64,000 nucleotides of DNA. It comes from an uncultured Polaribacter sp. GTDB lineage: Bacteria > Bacteroidota > Bacteroidia > Flavobacteriales > Flavobacteriaceae. Below are positions 1 through 8,787 of this stretch, piece by piece. The notes beneath the pieces are model-generated. The model made no database searches. It worked only from the letters and a program-made list of their open reading frames with translations, and was not told the DNA's origin. Each line of letters opens with the position of its first letter. Positions within the stretch are counted from its first letter, which is position 1. The DNA lies in contig NZ_CANNFF010000003.1 of the NCBI RefSeq assembly GCF_947503855.1, positions 186,001-250,000 of the forward strand, in the 5' to 3' direction. A program made the position numbers and the translations under genes.

Positions 1-2
1 TT

Positions 3-1604
3 GGTTTTTCTGCAAAACAAGTTAGTTATTTAGATGTAGAAGACATAAAATATTATGAAGTACCTACAACAACCACAGAAATATTGTACAGAACTGGTTT
101 ACAACAAGGGCAAGTTTTAGATGCTTTGTTTACCATAAATTTTTCTAAAAGATTAAATGTATCTCTTTCTTATAAAGGCTTGCGCTCTTTGGGTGCTTAT
201 AGAAGAGCGTTGGTTAGTAATGGTAATTTTAGAGGTACTTTTCATTACAGAACTAAAGAAAATCAATATCAAATAAGGGCGCATTTAACTACACAAGATT
301 TTTTTCATCAAGAAAATGGTGGATTAACACCAGGTGCTTTACAGAATTTTATAGATGATGCTCCAGATTTTACAACAAGAGCACGTTTAGATGTAAACTT
401 AACAGATACTGAAAGTCAGTTTGACTCAAATAGATTTTTTTTAGAACACAGCTATAAACTTGTTGCAAGTAAAGATACCATTACTAATAAAGATTTTAGC
501 AATTTAAAAATTGGGCATATATTAACCAAAGAAAATAAATCTTTCGAGTTTATACAAACTTCTTTAACGCCTACTTTTTTTGGTGATGCAAGTTCTTCTG
601 ACCCCAATAACAAACAAGCACAAAGTACCATTACCAACAACGAATTAAATTTAGAATTTAACTCTAAATATGTTTTAGGAAAATTTAAAGCAAAAACAAA
701 CTTAACTAGTTATACATATGGTTATGATACTATTTTAAATAGTAATAGCAATATCAACAAATTAAAAATAGAGGGAAATGCCATTTCTTTTGGCGCAGAT
801 TGGAAAGCTAAAATTAAAAACTTTCAGCTAAATGCAGATGCAAGTATTACCCCAGGAACTGGAAGACTATCTGGTAATTATATTAAAGGAGAAGCTGTTT
901 ATAAAAAAGATAGTATTTTTTCTTTAAAAGGTACTTTATTATTGAGTTCTAAATCGCCCAATTTTAATACACTTTTACACCAAAGTGAATATGATAATTA
1001 CAACTGGCAAAATGAAACATTTAGCAATGTAAACACTAGAGATTTAGGTTTTAGCTTACAGTCTAAATGGTTAAATACTTCGTTAAATTTTACCAATATA
1101 GATAACTACACCTATTTTAATGAAGCTAGCCAACCAGAACAATTTACAGACCAAATAGTATACTTAAAAGTAAAAGCAAACAGAGAATTTAGATTGGGTA
1201 AATTTGCTTTAGACAATACATTTATGTACCAAAATGTTAGCAGTGGTAGTTCTGTTTTTAGGGTACCAGAATTTGTAACTAGAAATACTTTTTACTATAC
1301 AGATTATTGGTTTAAAGGCAAACCGATGTTGGTAAATATGGGGTTTACTTTTAAGTATTTTACAGCATATAATGCCAATGCTTACAATCCGCTTTTAGGC
1401 GAATTTAGAATACAAAATGATGAAGAAATAGGTTTTCCAACTTTTGATGTATTTTTTAATGCACAAGTGCGAAGAACTCGTATTTACTTTAAAATAGACA
1501 ATGCTACCGCTGGTTTTACAAAAAAGAACTATTTTACTGCACCCAATTACCCTTATAGAGATTTTACCATTCGTTTTGGTTTGGTTTGGAATTGGTTTAT
1601 ATAA
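3..1604 (+). CDS. Putative porin of the Porin_10 type, 5' end outside the window
   Basis: The frame is open from the first bases of the window, so the N-terminus and signal peptide are missing; the only internal start-like codon (TTG at 84) is not the real start. The visible part, about 533 residues, has a region reading YRTGLQQGQ followed by alternating hydrophobic and polar beta strands rich in aromatic residues, and it ends in Trp-Phe-Ile, as outer-membrane barrels often do. This matches the putative porin family common in Flavobacteriaceae. It should be an outer-membrane barrel. The substrate cannot be read from the sequence. The family assignment rests on overall pattern and memory. Confidence 0.7.
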   Translation, partial: GFSAKQVSYLDVEDIKYYEVPTTTTEILYRTGLQQGQVLDALFTINFSKRLNVSLSYKGLRSLGAYRRALVSNGNFRGTFHYRTKENQYQIRAHLTTQDFFHQENGGLTPGALQNFIDDAPDFTTRARLDVNLTDTESQFDSNRFFLEHSYKLVASKDTITNKDFSNLKIGHILTKENKSFEFIQTSLTPTFFGDASSSDPNNKQAQSTITNNELNLEFNSKYVLGKFKAKTNLTSYTYGYDTILNSNSNINKLKIEGNAISFGADWKAKIKNFQLNADASITPGTGRLSGNYIKGEAVYKKDSIFSLKGTLLLSSKSPNFNTLLHQSEYDNYNWQNETFSNVNTRDLGFSLQSKWLNTSLNFTNIDNYTYFNEASQPEQFTDQIVYLKVKANREFRLGKFALDNTFMYQNVSSGSSVFRVPEFVTRNTFYYTDYWFKGKPMLVNMGFTFKYFTAYNANAYNPLLGEFRIQNDEEIGFPTFDVFFNAQVRRTRIYFKIDNATAGFTKKNYFTAPNYPYRDFTIRFGLVWNWFI

Positions 1605-1677
1605 AAATCATCAAACTATATACTGTTACTTTTAGTAACTTTTAAACAATAAAAAAATTATATCAAAAAGTTTTAAC

Positions 1678-1920
1678 ATGAAAAATCAACTTATAAATAA
1701 CTGGAAACTTTTTTTAATAGCAAGTTTAACTTTAGGTTTAGCCCCTTTTAATCCACCACATATTTGGGGTAAAATTCAATGGATTTTAGGTGGAAATGCT
1801 TTTTCTGGTAAAGATGCAATGCAAGCCCAAGATTGGTTTGATGTTGTATTGCATGGAACTCCCTGGGTTTTATTGCTAATTTCTGGAGTTTTAAATATCT
1901 TTAAAACAAAAAATAATTAG
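1678..1920 (+). CDS. Small conserved membrane protein of unknown function
   Basis: An 80-residue protein that starts at an ATG 74 bases after the porin and may be cotranscribed with it. It has an N-terminal hydrophobic helix (about residues 9-24), a middle part with conserved-looking Pro, Trp and Gly (PFNPPHIWGKIQWILGG), a soluble stretch around QDWFDVVLHG, and a second hydrophobic helix (about 60-74) before a Lys/Asn tail. I recall similar short proteins in other Flavobacteriaceae under vague transporter names, but nothing in it shows transport activity. Function unknown. The next gene converges on it with only 14 bases between. Confidence 0.65.
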   Translation: MKNQLINNWKLFLIASLTLGLAPFNPPHIWGKIQWILGGNAFSGKDAMQAQDWFDVVLHGTPWVLLLISGVLNIFKTKNN

Positions 1921-1934
1921 TTAAAATGAAAAAA

Positions 1935-3404
1935 TTACTTTTTAACTAACTGCTTAATCTTAATGTTTAAAGCAGCAAACAACAGCGTTGTAAACGGACT
2001 TAAATAATTAAAAATAGCATATACAAAATAATCTGCTACAGAAACACCTAAAACTCCAGATTGATAAGCACCACAGGTATTCCACGGAATTAAAACCGAA
2101 GTTACCGTACCAGAATCTTCTAAAGTTCTACTTAAATTTTCTGGTGCTAAACCTTTATCTTCATAAGCTTTTTTAAACATTTTACCGGGTATAACTATTG
2201 CCAAATATTGGTCTGACGCTATTGCATTTAAACCTAAACAACTTACTACTGTACTTGCAAACAAACCAAAAACAGAGCTTGCAACAGCTAATAAACTTTT
2301 AGTAATTTTTGCCAAAGCTCCAATGGCATCCATTACACCACCAAAAACCATAGCGCAAATAATTAAAAAGATGGTCCATAACATACCTTTCATTCCACCT
2401 GATGAAAAAAGTTCCGATAATTTATCATTATCAGTTTCTATGCTTGTGTCTGTTAAAATTGCATTTATAATTGAGGTAAATTTCGTTTCAGATAAGTTTG
2501 CTAAAACATCACTTTGAAAAATAAAAGCGAAAACTGCTGCTAAAATAACTCCTACTCCTAAAGCTATTAAAGGTTTGGTTTTTAATAAAATCATTGCAAT
2601 TACAACTCCTGGAACTATAAACAACCAAGGAGAAATATAAAAAGTGGTATCTATAGTTACTAATAAATTACTAATATCTGCACTACCTTTAGTATCTATT
2701 GTACTACTTAAAAATGCAAAAACAATTAAAGTAAACAAAATTGTTGGTACTGTTGTAATTGCCATGTATTTTATGTGTGTAAACAAATCTGTACCTGCCA
2801 TGGCAGGCGCTAAGTTTGTAGTATCTGAAAGTGGAGACATTTTATCACCAAAATACGCTCCAGAAATTACGGCTCCAGCAATCATTCCTGGAGATATACC
2901 CAAAGCACTACCAATACCTACTAAAGCAATACCCACTGTTGCAGAAGTAGTCCAAGAACTTCCAGTTGCAATAGAAATAATAGCTGCTATTATTACAGTT
3001 GCTGGTAAAAATATTTCAGGACTTAAAACCTGTAAGCCATAATACACCATTGCTGGTATAATGCCACTAACCAACCAAGAACCTGCTAATGCACCTACTA
3101 AAAACAAAATCATTATCGGTACAAAAACACTTTTCCAGTTTTCCCAAACCTCTGCAATCATATTGCCAACAGAAATTTTATTAAAAAAACCAACAGCTGC
3201 TGCAACCAAAGCTCCCATTAATAATATGTATTGATTGGTATAGGCACCAAACCATTCTTGATCTTCTACAAAAAAGATATTATATGCCAATAAACACATT
3301 AAAATTACCACAGGAATTAAAGACTCTAAAAGGTTTAACTCTTTATTATCTATCATTTTTTGACCTTCAATATCTATTTCTGAAAGATTCTTTTTTTCTG
3401 ACAT
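1935..3404 (-). CDS. nhaC: Na+/H+ antiporter, NhaC family
   Basis: A 489-residue inner-membrane protein with about eleven to twelve hydrophobic helices, the usual size for NhaC. Diagnostic stretches include ATGSSWTTSATVGIAL, GAVISGAYFGDKMSPLSDTT and a C-terminal region with LIPWNTCGAYQSGVLG, all typical of the NhaC part of the ion transporter superfamily. It would exchange internal sodium for external protons or the reverse, keeping pH and sodium balance, as expected for a marine bacterium. It is a single gene convergent with the preceding small protein and divergent from the next gene. Start chosen at the first ATG, which gives the short charged N-terminus seen in relatives. Confidence 0.93.
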   Translation of the reverse strand: MSEKKNLSEIDIEGQKMIDNKELNLLESLIPVVILMCLLAYNIFFVEDQEWFGAYTNQYILLMGALVAAAVGFFNKISVGNMIAEVWENWKSVFVPIMILFLVGALAGSWLVSGIIPAMVYYGLQVLSPEIFLPATVIIAAIISIATGSSWTTSATVGIALVGIGSALGISPGMIAGAVISGAYFGDKMSPLSDTTNLAPAMAGTDLFTHIKYMAITTVPTILFTLIVFAFLSSTIDTKGSADISNLLVTIDTTFYISPWLFIVPGVVIAMILLKTKPLIALGVGVILAAVFAFIFQSDVLANLSETKFTSIINAILTDTSIETDNDKLSELFSSGGMKGMLWTIFLIICAMVFGGVMDAIGALAKITKSLLAVASSVFGLFASTVVSCLGLNAIASDQYLAIVIPGKMFKKAYEDKGLAPENLSRTLEDSGTVTSVLIPWNTCGAYQSGVLGVSVADYFVYAIFNYLSPFTTLLFAALNIKIKQLVKK

Positions 3405-3483
3405 TCTTTAAATTTTTGTTCTGTAATGTTACGATTTTACAAGAAGTTATGCAAATTGATTTGGTTACACTATTTTTACGCTT

Positions 3484-4506
3484 ATGGATTCATTAACGCA
3501 AATTGTTTTAGGTGCTGCTTGTGGAGAACTTGTTTTAGGCAAAAAGATTGGCAACAAGGCATTATTATTTGGAGCCATTGGTGGTACCATTCCTGATTTA
3601 GATGTTTTTATTGGAAGTTTTTTGTACAATAACGAAATACAAGCCATGGCTTTTCATAGAGGTTTTATGCACTCTATTCTGTTTGCTGTTTTGGGTTGTT
3701 TTGCTTTTGGATGGATTACATACAAACTCTACAATACAAAAAAAAGAACTGGTACAACCCAATTAAAAGATTGGATTCTGTTGTTCTTTTGGGCCATTTT
3801 TACACATCCGCTTTTAGATTGTTTTACTCCTTATGGAACGCAACTTTTTGCCCCTTTCTCTAATTACAGAGTCGCTTTTAATAATATTTCTGTTGTTGAC
3901 CCATTATATACCTTGCCTTTTCTATTTTGTATGATTGTTGTACTTTTTTTGAAAAGAACGAACTTAAAAAGATTACAATGGACCAAAGTTGGTATTTACA
4001 TAAGTAGTATTTACATGGTTTTTACACTGTTTAATAAGTTTTATATAAATCGTGTTTTTAAAAAATCTTTTAAAAAAGCAGGTATTTCTTTTCAGCGTTT
4101 TTCTGCACAACCCACTATTTTAAACAATATTTTATGGTATGCAGTTGCAGAAACAGCCACAGAATATCACCTTACCTTTTACTCTCATTTTGATAAAAGT
4201 ACCACCGCAGATAAAATGATTACCATTACTAAAAATCATGAGGTTATTGATATGAATGATAAAAATTTACAAACCTTAGCATGGTTTAGTAATGATTATT
4301 TTACAATTCATAAAAAAGAAAAAATTAGTACTTTTAAATATACTGATTTAAGATATCCTATGGTAAATCCTGATGATGTAAACACCTCGATTTTTAATTT
4401 TACCGTATATCTTGAAAATGGTGAATGGGATATTTTACCTTTTGATGGAAATACACCCAGTAAAGAAGATTTTGCAAAATTTACAAAACGTTTTTGGGGA
4501 ATTTAA
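3484..4506 (+). CDS. YdjM-like membrane-bound metal-dependent hydrolase (DUF457)
   Basis: A 340-residue protein that begins MDSLTQIVLGAACGE, the classic start of the YdjM/DUF457 family. Further signatures are an Asp pair in TIPDLDVF (about residues 38-45), the HRGFMHS motif (about 58-64), and HPLLDCFTPYGTQLF (about 103-117); the His and Asp residues are presumed metal ligands. There are four or five hydrophobic helices in the first 190 residues and a soluble C-terminal part of about 150 residues. Relatives are often annotated as LexA-regulated inner-membrane hydrolases, but their substrate is unknown. The 79-base gap to the divergent nhaC leaves room for promoters of both genes. Confidence 0.85.
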   Translation: MDSLTQIVLGAACGELVLGKKIGNKALLFGAIGGTIPDLDVFIGSFLYNNEIQAMAFHRGFMHSILFAVLGCFAFGWITYKLYNTKKRTGTTQLKDWILLFFWAIFTHPLLDCFTPYGTQLFAPFSNYRVAFNNISVVDPLYTLPFLFCMIVVLFLKRTNLKRLQWTKVGIYISSIYMVFTLFNKFYINRVFKKSFKKAGISFQRFSAQPTILNNILWYAVAETATEYHLTFYSHFDKSTTADKMITITKNHEVIDMNDKNLQTLAWFSNDYFTIHKKEKISTFKYTDLRYPMVNPDDVNTSIFNFTVYLENGEWDILPFDGNTPSKEDFAKFTKRFWGI

Positions 4507-4632
4507 AAATTTTTATTTTTATTTTAAAAAAACTCAAAGGTTTAGATACTGAAATAAATTCAGCTCAAAAACCTGTAAACTCTAAAAATGTAATTGTATT
4601 TTTAAATTACTGTTTTTTCGGGGTTTCAATAT

Positions 4633-4717
4633 GCGTTAAGGATTGAGCAATTGTTTGAGCTCTTTTTTGTTTTTTACAAAAAAAGCGAGTGTGAAAGCCT
4701 GACCTGAAAGGAAACGC
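4633..4717 (+). ncRNA. Candidate structured RNA element in the 3' flank of the YdjM-like gene
   Basis: Several complementary segments fold this stretch. GCGTT at 4633-4637 can pair with AACGC at 4713-4717, GAGC at 4645-4648 with GCTC at 4659-4662, and TTTTTTGT at 4663-4670 with ACAAAAAA at 4676-4683. CTC at 4660-4662 can alternatively pair with GAG at 4687-4689. A small CC(TGAAA)GG hairpin lies near 4702. I recall very similar text, including the GAAAGCCTGACC stretch, in intergenic regions of other Flavobacteria, which suggests a conserved RNA or repeat. Strand and function are unsure; on the minus strand it would be the start of the 3' flank of nothing known, lying just past the stop codon of the PLP enzyme. 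Confidence 0.45.
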
Positions 4718-4727
4718 CCTAAAAAAT

Positions 4728-5927
4728 TTATAAAAGCCCAACTTGATGCATGCAAGAATTCATGATTTGGTAAGTTCTTTCTATGTTGGCATCTAAACCA
4801 ATAGAAAAACGAATTAAACCATTGCTTAAACCCATTTCCGCTTGCTCTTCTTCGGGTATTTCTGATGATGTAGAGCTTCCTGGAGCAGAAAATAGGGTTT
4901 TGTAAAAGCCTAAACTTACTGCTAAACAACCTAAATTTTTTTGTTGCATTAGCTCCATTAATTCGTTGGCTTTTTCTAGAGAACCTACATCTATAGTTAA
5001 CATGCCTCCAAAGCCATATGTTGCATTCATCATACTTTTAAATAGTTGATGAGATGGGTGTGATTGTAAACCTGGATATACCGTTTTTAAACCGTCTTTT
5101 TGGAATTTATCTGCTAAATATGCTGCATTAAAGCTGTGTTGTTTCATTCTAATATGCAAGGTTCGTAGATTTTTTAAAACGGATGAAGCTCTTAAACTAT
5201 CCATAGTAGAACCCAACAACATACTTGCGCCGTTATTTACATTTCGTAAATTATCTATAATTTTTTGGGATGCACAAACCACACCACCAACAGTATCTGA
5301 AGAACCATTGATGAATTTTGTTAAACTGTGGCAAACTATATCTGCCCCTAATTTGGCTGGGGAAATTGATAATGGGGAAAACGTATTGTCTACTACCAAT
5401 TTTAAATTGTGTTTTTTAGCTAATTTTGATAACCCTACAATATCTGCAACTTCTAGTAAGGGATTACTTACAGATTCGCAATACAAAACTTTGGTGTTTT
5501 TTGTAATTGCTGCTTCTACAACTTCTAATTTTGTAATGTCTACAAAGGTAGTTTCTACCCCAAATCTTGAAATAAAGTTTTTTAAAAATGCGTAAGTACC
5601 TCCATAAATAGTTCTACTAGAAACGATATGATCTCCTGCGCCACACAATTGCATTAAAACGGGGGTAATGGCTCCCATACCTGAAGCTGAAACATTGGCT
5701 GTTTCTGTACCTTCCATAGCTGCTAAAGCTTCGCCTAAATATAAATTACTAGGTGATAAATGGCGTGAATATAAGTAACAACCGTCTGCATTTCCTTCAA
5801 AAGTATCGAACATGGTTTTTGCTGATGTAAATGTGTAGGTTGATGAATCTGAAATGGACGGGTTTACACCACCAAACTCGCTAAAATATTGTAAATCTTG
5901 AATTTTATCTGCAGGGTCGAATTTCAT
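4728..5927 (-). CDS. Methionine gamma-lyase-like PLP enzyme (Cys/Met metabolism family)
   Basis: A 399-residue fold-type I PLP enzyme of the Cys/Met metabolism family, full length for that family. Visible landmarks are the YSR phosphate-binding segment from the neighbouring subunit (residues 53-55), the ASGMGA region (about 81-86), the cofactor Asp in VVDNTFSP (D180), and the Schiff-base lysine in SLTKF (K204). These fit a methionine gamma-lyase, which splits methionine to methanethiol, 2-oxobutyrate and ammonia; cystathionine beta- or gamma-lyase activity cannot be excluded. It is divergent from an Lrp/AsnC regulator, a common pairing for amino-acid catabolic genes, so control by that regulator is likely. 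Confidence 0.85.
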   Translation of the reverse strand: MKFDPADKIQDLQYFSEFGGVNPSISDSSTYTFTSAKTMFDTFEGNADGCYLYSRHLSPSNLYLGEALAAMEGTETANVSASGMGAITPVLMQLCGAGDHIVSSRTIYGGTYAFLKNFISRFGVETTFVDITKLEVVEAAITKNTKVLYCESVSNPLLEVADIVGLSKLAKKHNLKLVVDNTFSPLSISPAKLGADIVCHSLTKFINGSSDTVGGVVCASQKIIDNLRNVNNGASMLLGSTMDSLRASSVLKNLRTLHIRMKQHSFNAAYLADKFQKDGLKTVYPGLQSHPSHQLFKSMMNATYGFGGMLTIDVGSLEKANELMELMQQKNLGCLAVSLGFYKTLFSAPGSSTSSEIPEEEQAEMGLSNGLIRFSIGLDANIERTYQIMNSCMHQVGLL

Positions 5928-6084
5928 AATTATTGTTTTTAGTTTAGTTCAAAATTAAATAGATACAGATAATTAATCAATGATTTACAATAAATATAGA
6001 TTTTATTTCTATATTTATATTTTTATATAGTTTTAAAAACTATTATAAAATCAACTTTACTCTTTTTTTAGAAAATTTTTAAGT
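5928..6084. promoter_or_regulatory. Divergent promoter region between the PLP enzyme and the Lrp regulator
   Basis: A 157-base A+T-rich gap between two divergently read genes. It contains palindromic stretches such as TAGTTTTAAAAACTA near 6029-6043 and a repeated ATATA-rich block near 5995-6026. Lrp-type proteins often bind A+T-rich, loosely palindromic DNA in such gaps, so this is the obvious place for operator sites. I could not point to one clean promoter match. Confidence 0.4.
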
Positions 6085-6546
6085 ATGGTATTAGATAACA
6101 TCGATAAAAAACTAATTAATTTATTACAAAAAGACAGCAAACAGACTACAAAAAAACTGTCTTTGCAATTAAACTTATCTGTTACTGCAGTTTATGAGCG
6201 TATTAAAAAATTAGAGAAAGAAAAAGTGATAGAGAACTATGTTGCAATCATAAATAAAAATAAAATTGGAAAGTCTTTTTTAGTGTTTTGTCACATTAAA
6301 TTGGTACAGCATGCTAAAGAATATGTAACTACTTTTGAACGTGAAGTGATAGAATTAGCAGAAGTTTCTGAATGTTTCCACGTAAGTGGAGATTATGATT
6401 ATATTTTAAAAATTTATGTAGAAAATATGGAAGCTTACAGAGATTTTATGATTACCAAATTAACTGCCATAAAATATATTGGCAGTACGCATAGTATTTT
6501 TACCATAGGAAATGTAAAAAATACTACAGAAATAAACCTAGACTAA
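6085..6546 (+). CDS. Lrp/AsnC family transcriptional regulator
   Basis: A 153-residue protein of standard Lrp/AsnC length. The N-terminal helix-turn-helix covers about residues 4-55 (LDNIDKKLINLLQKDS, then LNLSVTAVYERIKKLE), and the C-terminal ligand-binding RAM domain covers about 65-140 with the ECFHVSGDYDYILKI strand-helix stretch. Such proteins form octamers that respond to an amino acid. Its position 157 bases from a methionine gamma-lyase-like gene read the opposite way suggests that it senses methionine or a related amino acid and controls that enzyme. The effector itself is inferred, not shown. Confidence 0.92.
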   Translation: MVLDNIDKKLINLLQKDSKQTTKKLSLQLNLSVTAVYERIKKLEKEKVIENYVAIINKNKIGKSFLVFCHIKLVQHAKEYVTTFEREVIELAEVSECFHVSGDYDYILKIYVENMEAYRDFMITKLTAIKYIGSTHSIFTIGNVKNTTEINLD

Positions 6547-6599
6547 AGTAAAATCTATACCATAAATTCTTACCGCGCTTTATATATATTTTTGTATAA

Positions 6600-6973
6600 A
6601 TTACTATTTATTTTAACTTCAATTTTTTACCAATAATAAAATTGGTTCTAGGTCTGTTGGGATTTATCTATGTGATATTTGTATTATTAAAAATAGAAAG
6701 TGTTCGGTTTACAATCAAAAAAAACATCAACTGGAAAAGCTTTTGGAAAAGTACTTTATTAAAGTTCTTAATCATTGCCATTTCTACAATACTTTTTGTT
6801 TGGTATACAGATACAAATAGTCTTTTTACAGAAGTTTGTAAACAAGCCTAAGATTTGATTGCTCTTCTTAGTTATTTTCACCTTATTATCTGTGTATCCT
6901 CAAGAATTGTTATTTAGAACATACAATTCGTGGTTGTTTTGTGTACACTACTAGTATGGGAGCTTTGTTGTAG
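6600..6973 (+). pseudogene. Decayed CPBP (CAAX-type) intramembrane protease gene
   Basis: No intact gene fits here, but three pieces of a CPBP protease can be read in order. Frame one, 6600-6848, gives LPIIKLVLGLLGFIYVIF and then NWKSFWKSTLLKFLIIAIST, the first membrane part. Around 6840 the frame shifts, and from 6841 the text reads NKPKI, a TGA at 6856-6858 where relatives have Trp, then LLFLVIFTLLSVYPQELLFR. PQELLFRT carries the Glu and Arg of the active-site motif in the Bacteroidetes form. It then jumps straight to YNSWLF near 6920, which resembles the C-terminal end of the family, and a further shift gives SMGALL and a stop at 6971-6973. At least two frameshifts, a nonsense codon and an internal deletion therefore mark it as dead. 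No ATG start remains upstream. Confidence 0.7.
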
Positions 6974-6997
6974 TTTTAGTGGTTATTATAGATAAAA

Positions 6998-7030
6998 AAA
7001 GATCCAAAAATAAATTTTTTGGATCTTTTG
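6998..7030 (-). terminator. Rho-independent terminator downstream of the YceI gene
   Basis: AAAGATCCAAAAA and TTTTTGGATCTTT form a strong stem with a short loop. Read on the minus strand, the stem is followed by a run of seven T residues, so it ends the YceI transcript 35 bases after its stop codon. It may also stop any plus-strand transcript from the dead protease gene. Confidence 0.75.
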
Positions 7031-7064
7031 ATTTGTAAAATAATTATTTACAAGAAAGAAATAA

Positions 7065-7700
7065 TTATTTAGTTTTTACAGTAAAAGATAATTCCATCAT
7101 ATCATCGATAAACTTGTCTTTTAAATTATCAAAAAATGATTTAGAAGCATATTTTACATTAAAATCTGCTCTATCTACATTAAAAGTTTCGCTTTTAAAA
7201 ATAGTTGTATCTCCTTCTGTTGATAACATTGCAGGTATTGTAATGCTTTTTGTAACATCTTTAATTGTTAAGTTTCCTGTTACGTGTAATTTATCTTCTT
7301 TCTCTTCTACATTTGTAATTACAAACTTAGAAGTTGGGTATGTAGCAACATCAAAAAAGTCTGCAGAAGTTAGATGCCCAACTAATTTAGCATTTCCATC
7401 ATTATCTGCAGGAATATCTAAATTTTTAATTGAAGACATGTCAATTACAAATTCTCCACCTGTTAAAGTACCATTTTCTATTAGTAAAGAACCTTCTTTT
7501 AATAGTATTACTCCATTATGAGCTCCTGTTGGTTTTGTACCTTTCCAAGTAATTTCAGAGTTAGCTGTATCTACATTATTTAAAGCTGCAAGTTTTTCAA
7601 CTTTTACTTCTTCTTTAGTTTCTACTTTTTCTTTCTTTTCGCCTTTACATGCAGTTAAAACTGATGCTACAACTGCGAGTGTTAAAATTATTTTTTTCAT
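7065..7700 (-). CDS. YceI family lipoprotein
   Basis: I take the ATG at 7700 as the start because it gives a 211-residue protein with a clean lipoprotein signal (MKKIILTLAVVASVLTAC, lipobox Cys at residue 18); a longer frame adds eleven unlikely residues. After a Lys/Glu-rich linker (about 20-38) comes a YceI lipocalin-like barrel of about 170 residues with SEITWKGTKPTGAHNG, a Leu-Val-Gly-His-Leu segment, FFDVATYPTSKF and GNLTIKDVTKSI. YceI proteins bind long isoprenoid lipids in the periplasm; the physiological role is not settled. A good promoter lies 33 bases upstream, so the gene is probably transcribed alone. Confidence 0.9.
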   Translation of the reverse strand: MKKIILTLAVVASVLTACKGEKKEKVETKEEVKVEKLAALNNVDTANSEITWKGTKPTGAHNGVILLKEGSLLIENGTLTGGEFVIDMSSIKNLDIPADNDGNAKLVGHLTSADFFDVATYPTSKFVITNVEEKEDKLHVTGNLTIKDVTKSITIPAMLSTEGDTTIFKSETFNVDRADFNVKYASKSFFDNLKDKFIDDMMELSFTVKTK

Positions 7701-7732
7701 ATTTATTTTATCGTTTAAAATTATTAGTTGCA

Positions 7733-7763
7733 CAAATATATGTAATTTATTTTCCCTGGAAAC
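7733..7763 (-). promoter_or_regulatory. Bacteroidetes-type promoter of the YceI gene
   Basis: On the minus strand, TATATTTG (7733-7740) matches the -7 consensus TAnnTTTG exactly, and TTTC lies 18 bases further upstream, close to the -33 consensus TTTG. It is 33 bases upstream of the chosen start, which supports that start. Confidence 0.6.
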
Positions 7764-8482
7764 TATTTTTTGCTTTTTAATAAATAATTAACAACATGTG
7801 CAGCAGCTTGTAGGCCAAAAGCAGCTGGCATATAGCTAATTGTACCATAATATGATTTTTTAAAATTGCTACCATCTGTTATTTTTACACTTGCAGGGAT
7901 TTGAACCTCTTCAGAGTATACTGCTTTTACACCTTTGTCTACCTTTCTTTCTTTTAAACGTTTGCGTAAAACTCTAGCCATTGTGCAATTTTTAGTTTTG
8001 CTAATATCTTTCACTTTAATTTTAGTAGCATCTAACTTACCTCCTGCTCCCATAGATGAAATTATTTTCACCTTTTTTCTTCTTGCGGCTACAAGTAAAT
8101 TTATTTTGGGGGTAATACTATCGATACAATCTAAAACGTAATCATAATCTTTAGTTACAATTTCAAATGCCCTTTCTGGAGATAAAAACTCTTCTAAAGC
8201 AATTAGTTGAATATTTGGATTAATATCCCTGATTCTTGCAGATAAAATACTGGTTTTCGATTTTCCTATGGTAGATTGTAATGCTGGTAATTGCCTGTTG
8301 ATGTTGGTTTCATCAAATACATCTCCATCAACAATTGTTATTTTACCAACACCAGCTCTTGCTATAAATTCTGCAGCATAAGAGCCAACACCACCCAAAC
8401 CTACAATTAAAATATGGGCGTTTTGTAATTTTTCTAACCCTTGTTTTTGTACTAATAATTCAGTACGTTCTAACCAACTCAT
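7763..8482 (-). CDS. tcdA: tRNA threonylcarbamoyladenosine dehydratase (TcdA/CsdL, ThiF family)
   Basis: A 239-residue E1-like ThiF-fold enzyme. It opens with a short helix and WLERTELLVQKQGLEKL, then the nucleotide-binding Gly-rich loop VGLGGVGSYAAEFIARAG (about residues 28-45), the Asp of IVDGDVFDETNINRQ (about 51-65), and the YVLDCIDSI segment (about 115-123). These features and the length fit TcdA, which uses ATP to dehydrate t6A37 in tRNA to its cyclic form. The gene lies just upstream of YceI with 62 bases between, including the YceI promoter, so the two are probably separate units. Confidence 0.88.
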   Translation of the reverse strand: MSWLERTELLVQKQGLEKLQNAHILIVGLGGVGSYAAEFIARAGVGKITIVDGDVFDETNINRQLPALQSTIGKSKTSILSARIRDINPNIQLIALEEFLSPERAFEIVTKDYDYVLDCIDSITPKINLLVAARRKKVKIISSMGAGGKLDATKIKVKDISKTKNCTMARVLRKRLKERKVDKGVKAVYSEEVQIPASVKITDGSNFKKSYYGTISYMPAAFGLQAAAHVVNYLLKSKK

Positions 8483-8787
8483 AAGATATATACTTTAAAA
8501 ATAAAGTAGCAAAATTAAACATATTTACTAATTAGATAATGTATTTTCTGCTAATGCAGATTTATTAGTTATTGGTGCTATTTTTGAAAATGACAAATGC
8601 TTTATTAATAATTTAAAACATGAAATTAATTTGTTAATACTAAGTAGGTAGAAATCCATAATAAAAATTGCAAAATCTCAATTAAGTCTAAAAAAAACAA
8701 CAAACATTACTTTTAATACTTAGTTTAGATTCCTGCCTTCGCAGAAATAATAGAAAAGACTACTTTTACAACTTCAAACAAAACCGA
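8483..8787. other. Intergenic region of 305 bases with no gene; contains a degenerate intergenic repeat
   Basis: This is the divergent gap between tcdA and pnuC. No open frame here looks coding. At 8729-8750 there is GATTCCTGCCTTCGCAGAAAT, whose halves TTCCTGC and GCAGAAA are nearly complementary. It resembles a short palindromic repeat (TTCCTGCCTTCGCAGGAA) that I have seen scattered in flavobacterial genomes, here with one arm damaged. I looked for a TPP riboswitch ahead of pnuC and found none. Confidence 0.45.

Noticed and set aside
4636..4929. A 97-codon open frame on the minus strand overlapping the end of the PLP enzyme
   Set aside because: It shares bases with the structured element and with a well-supported enzyme in another frame, and its protein has no recognisable features.
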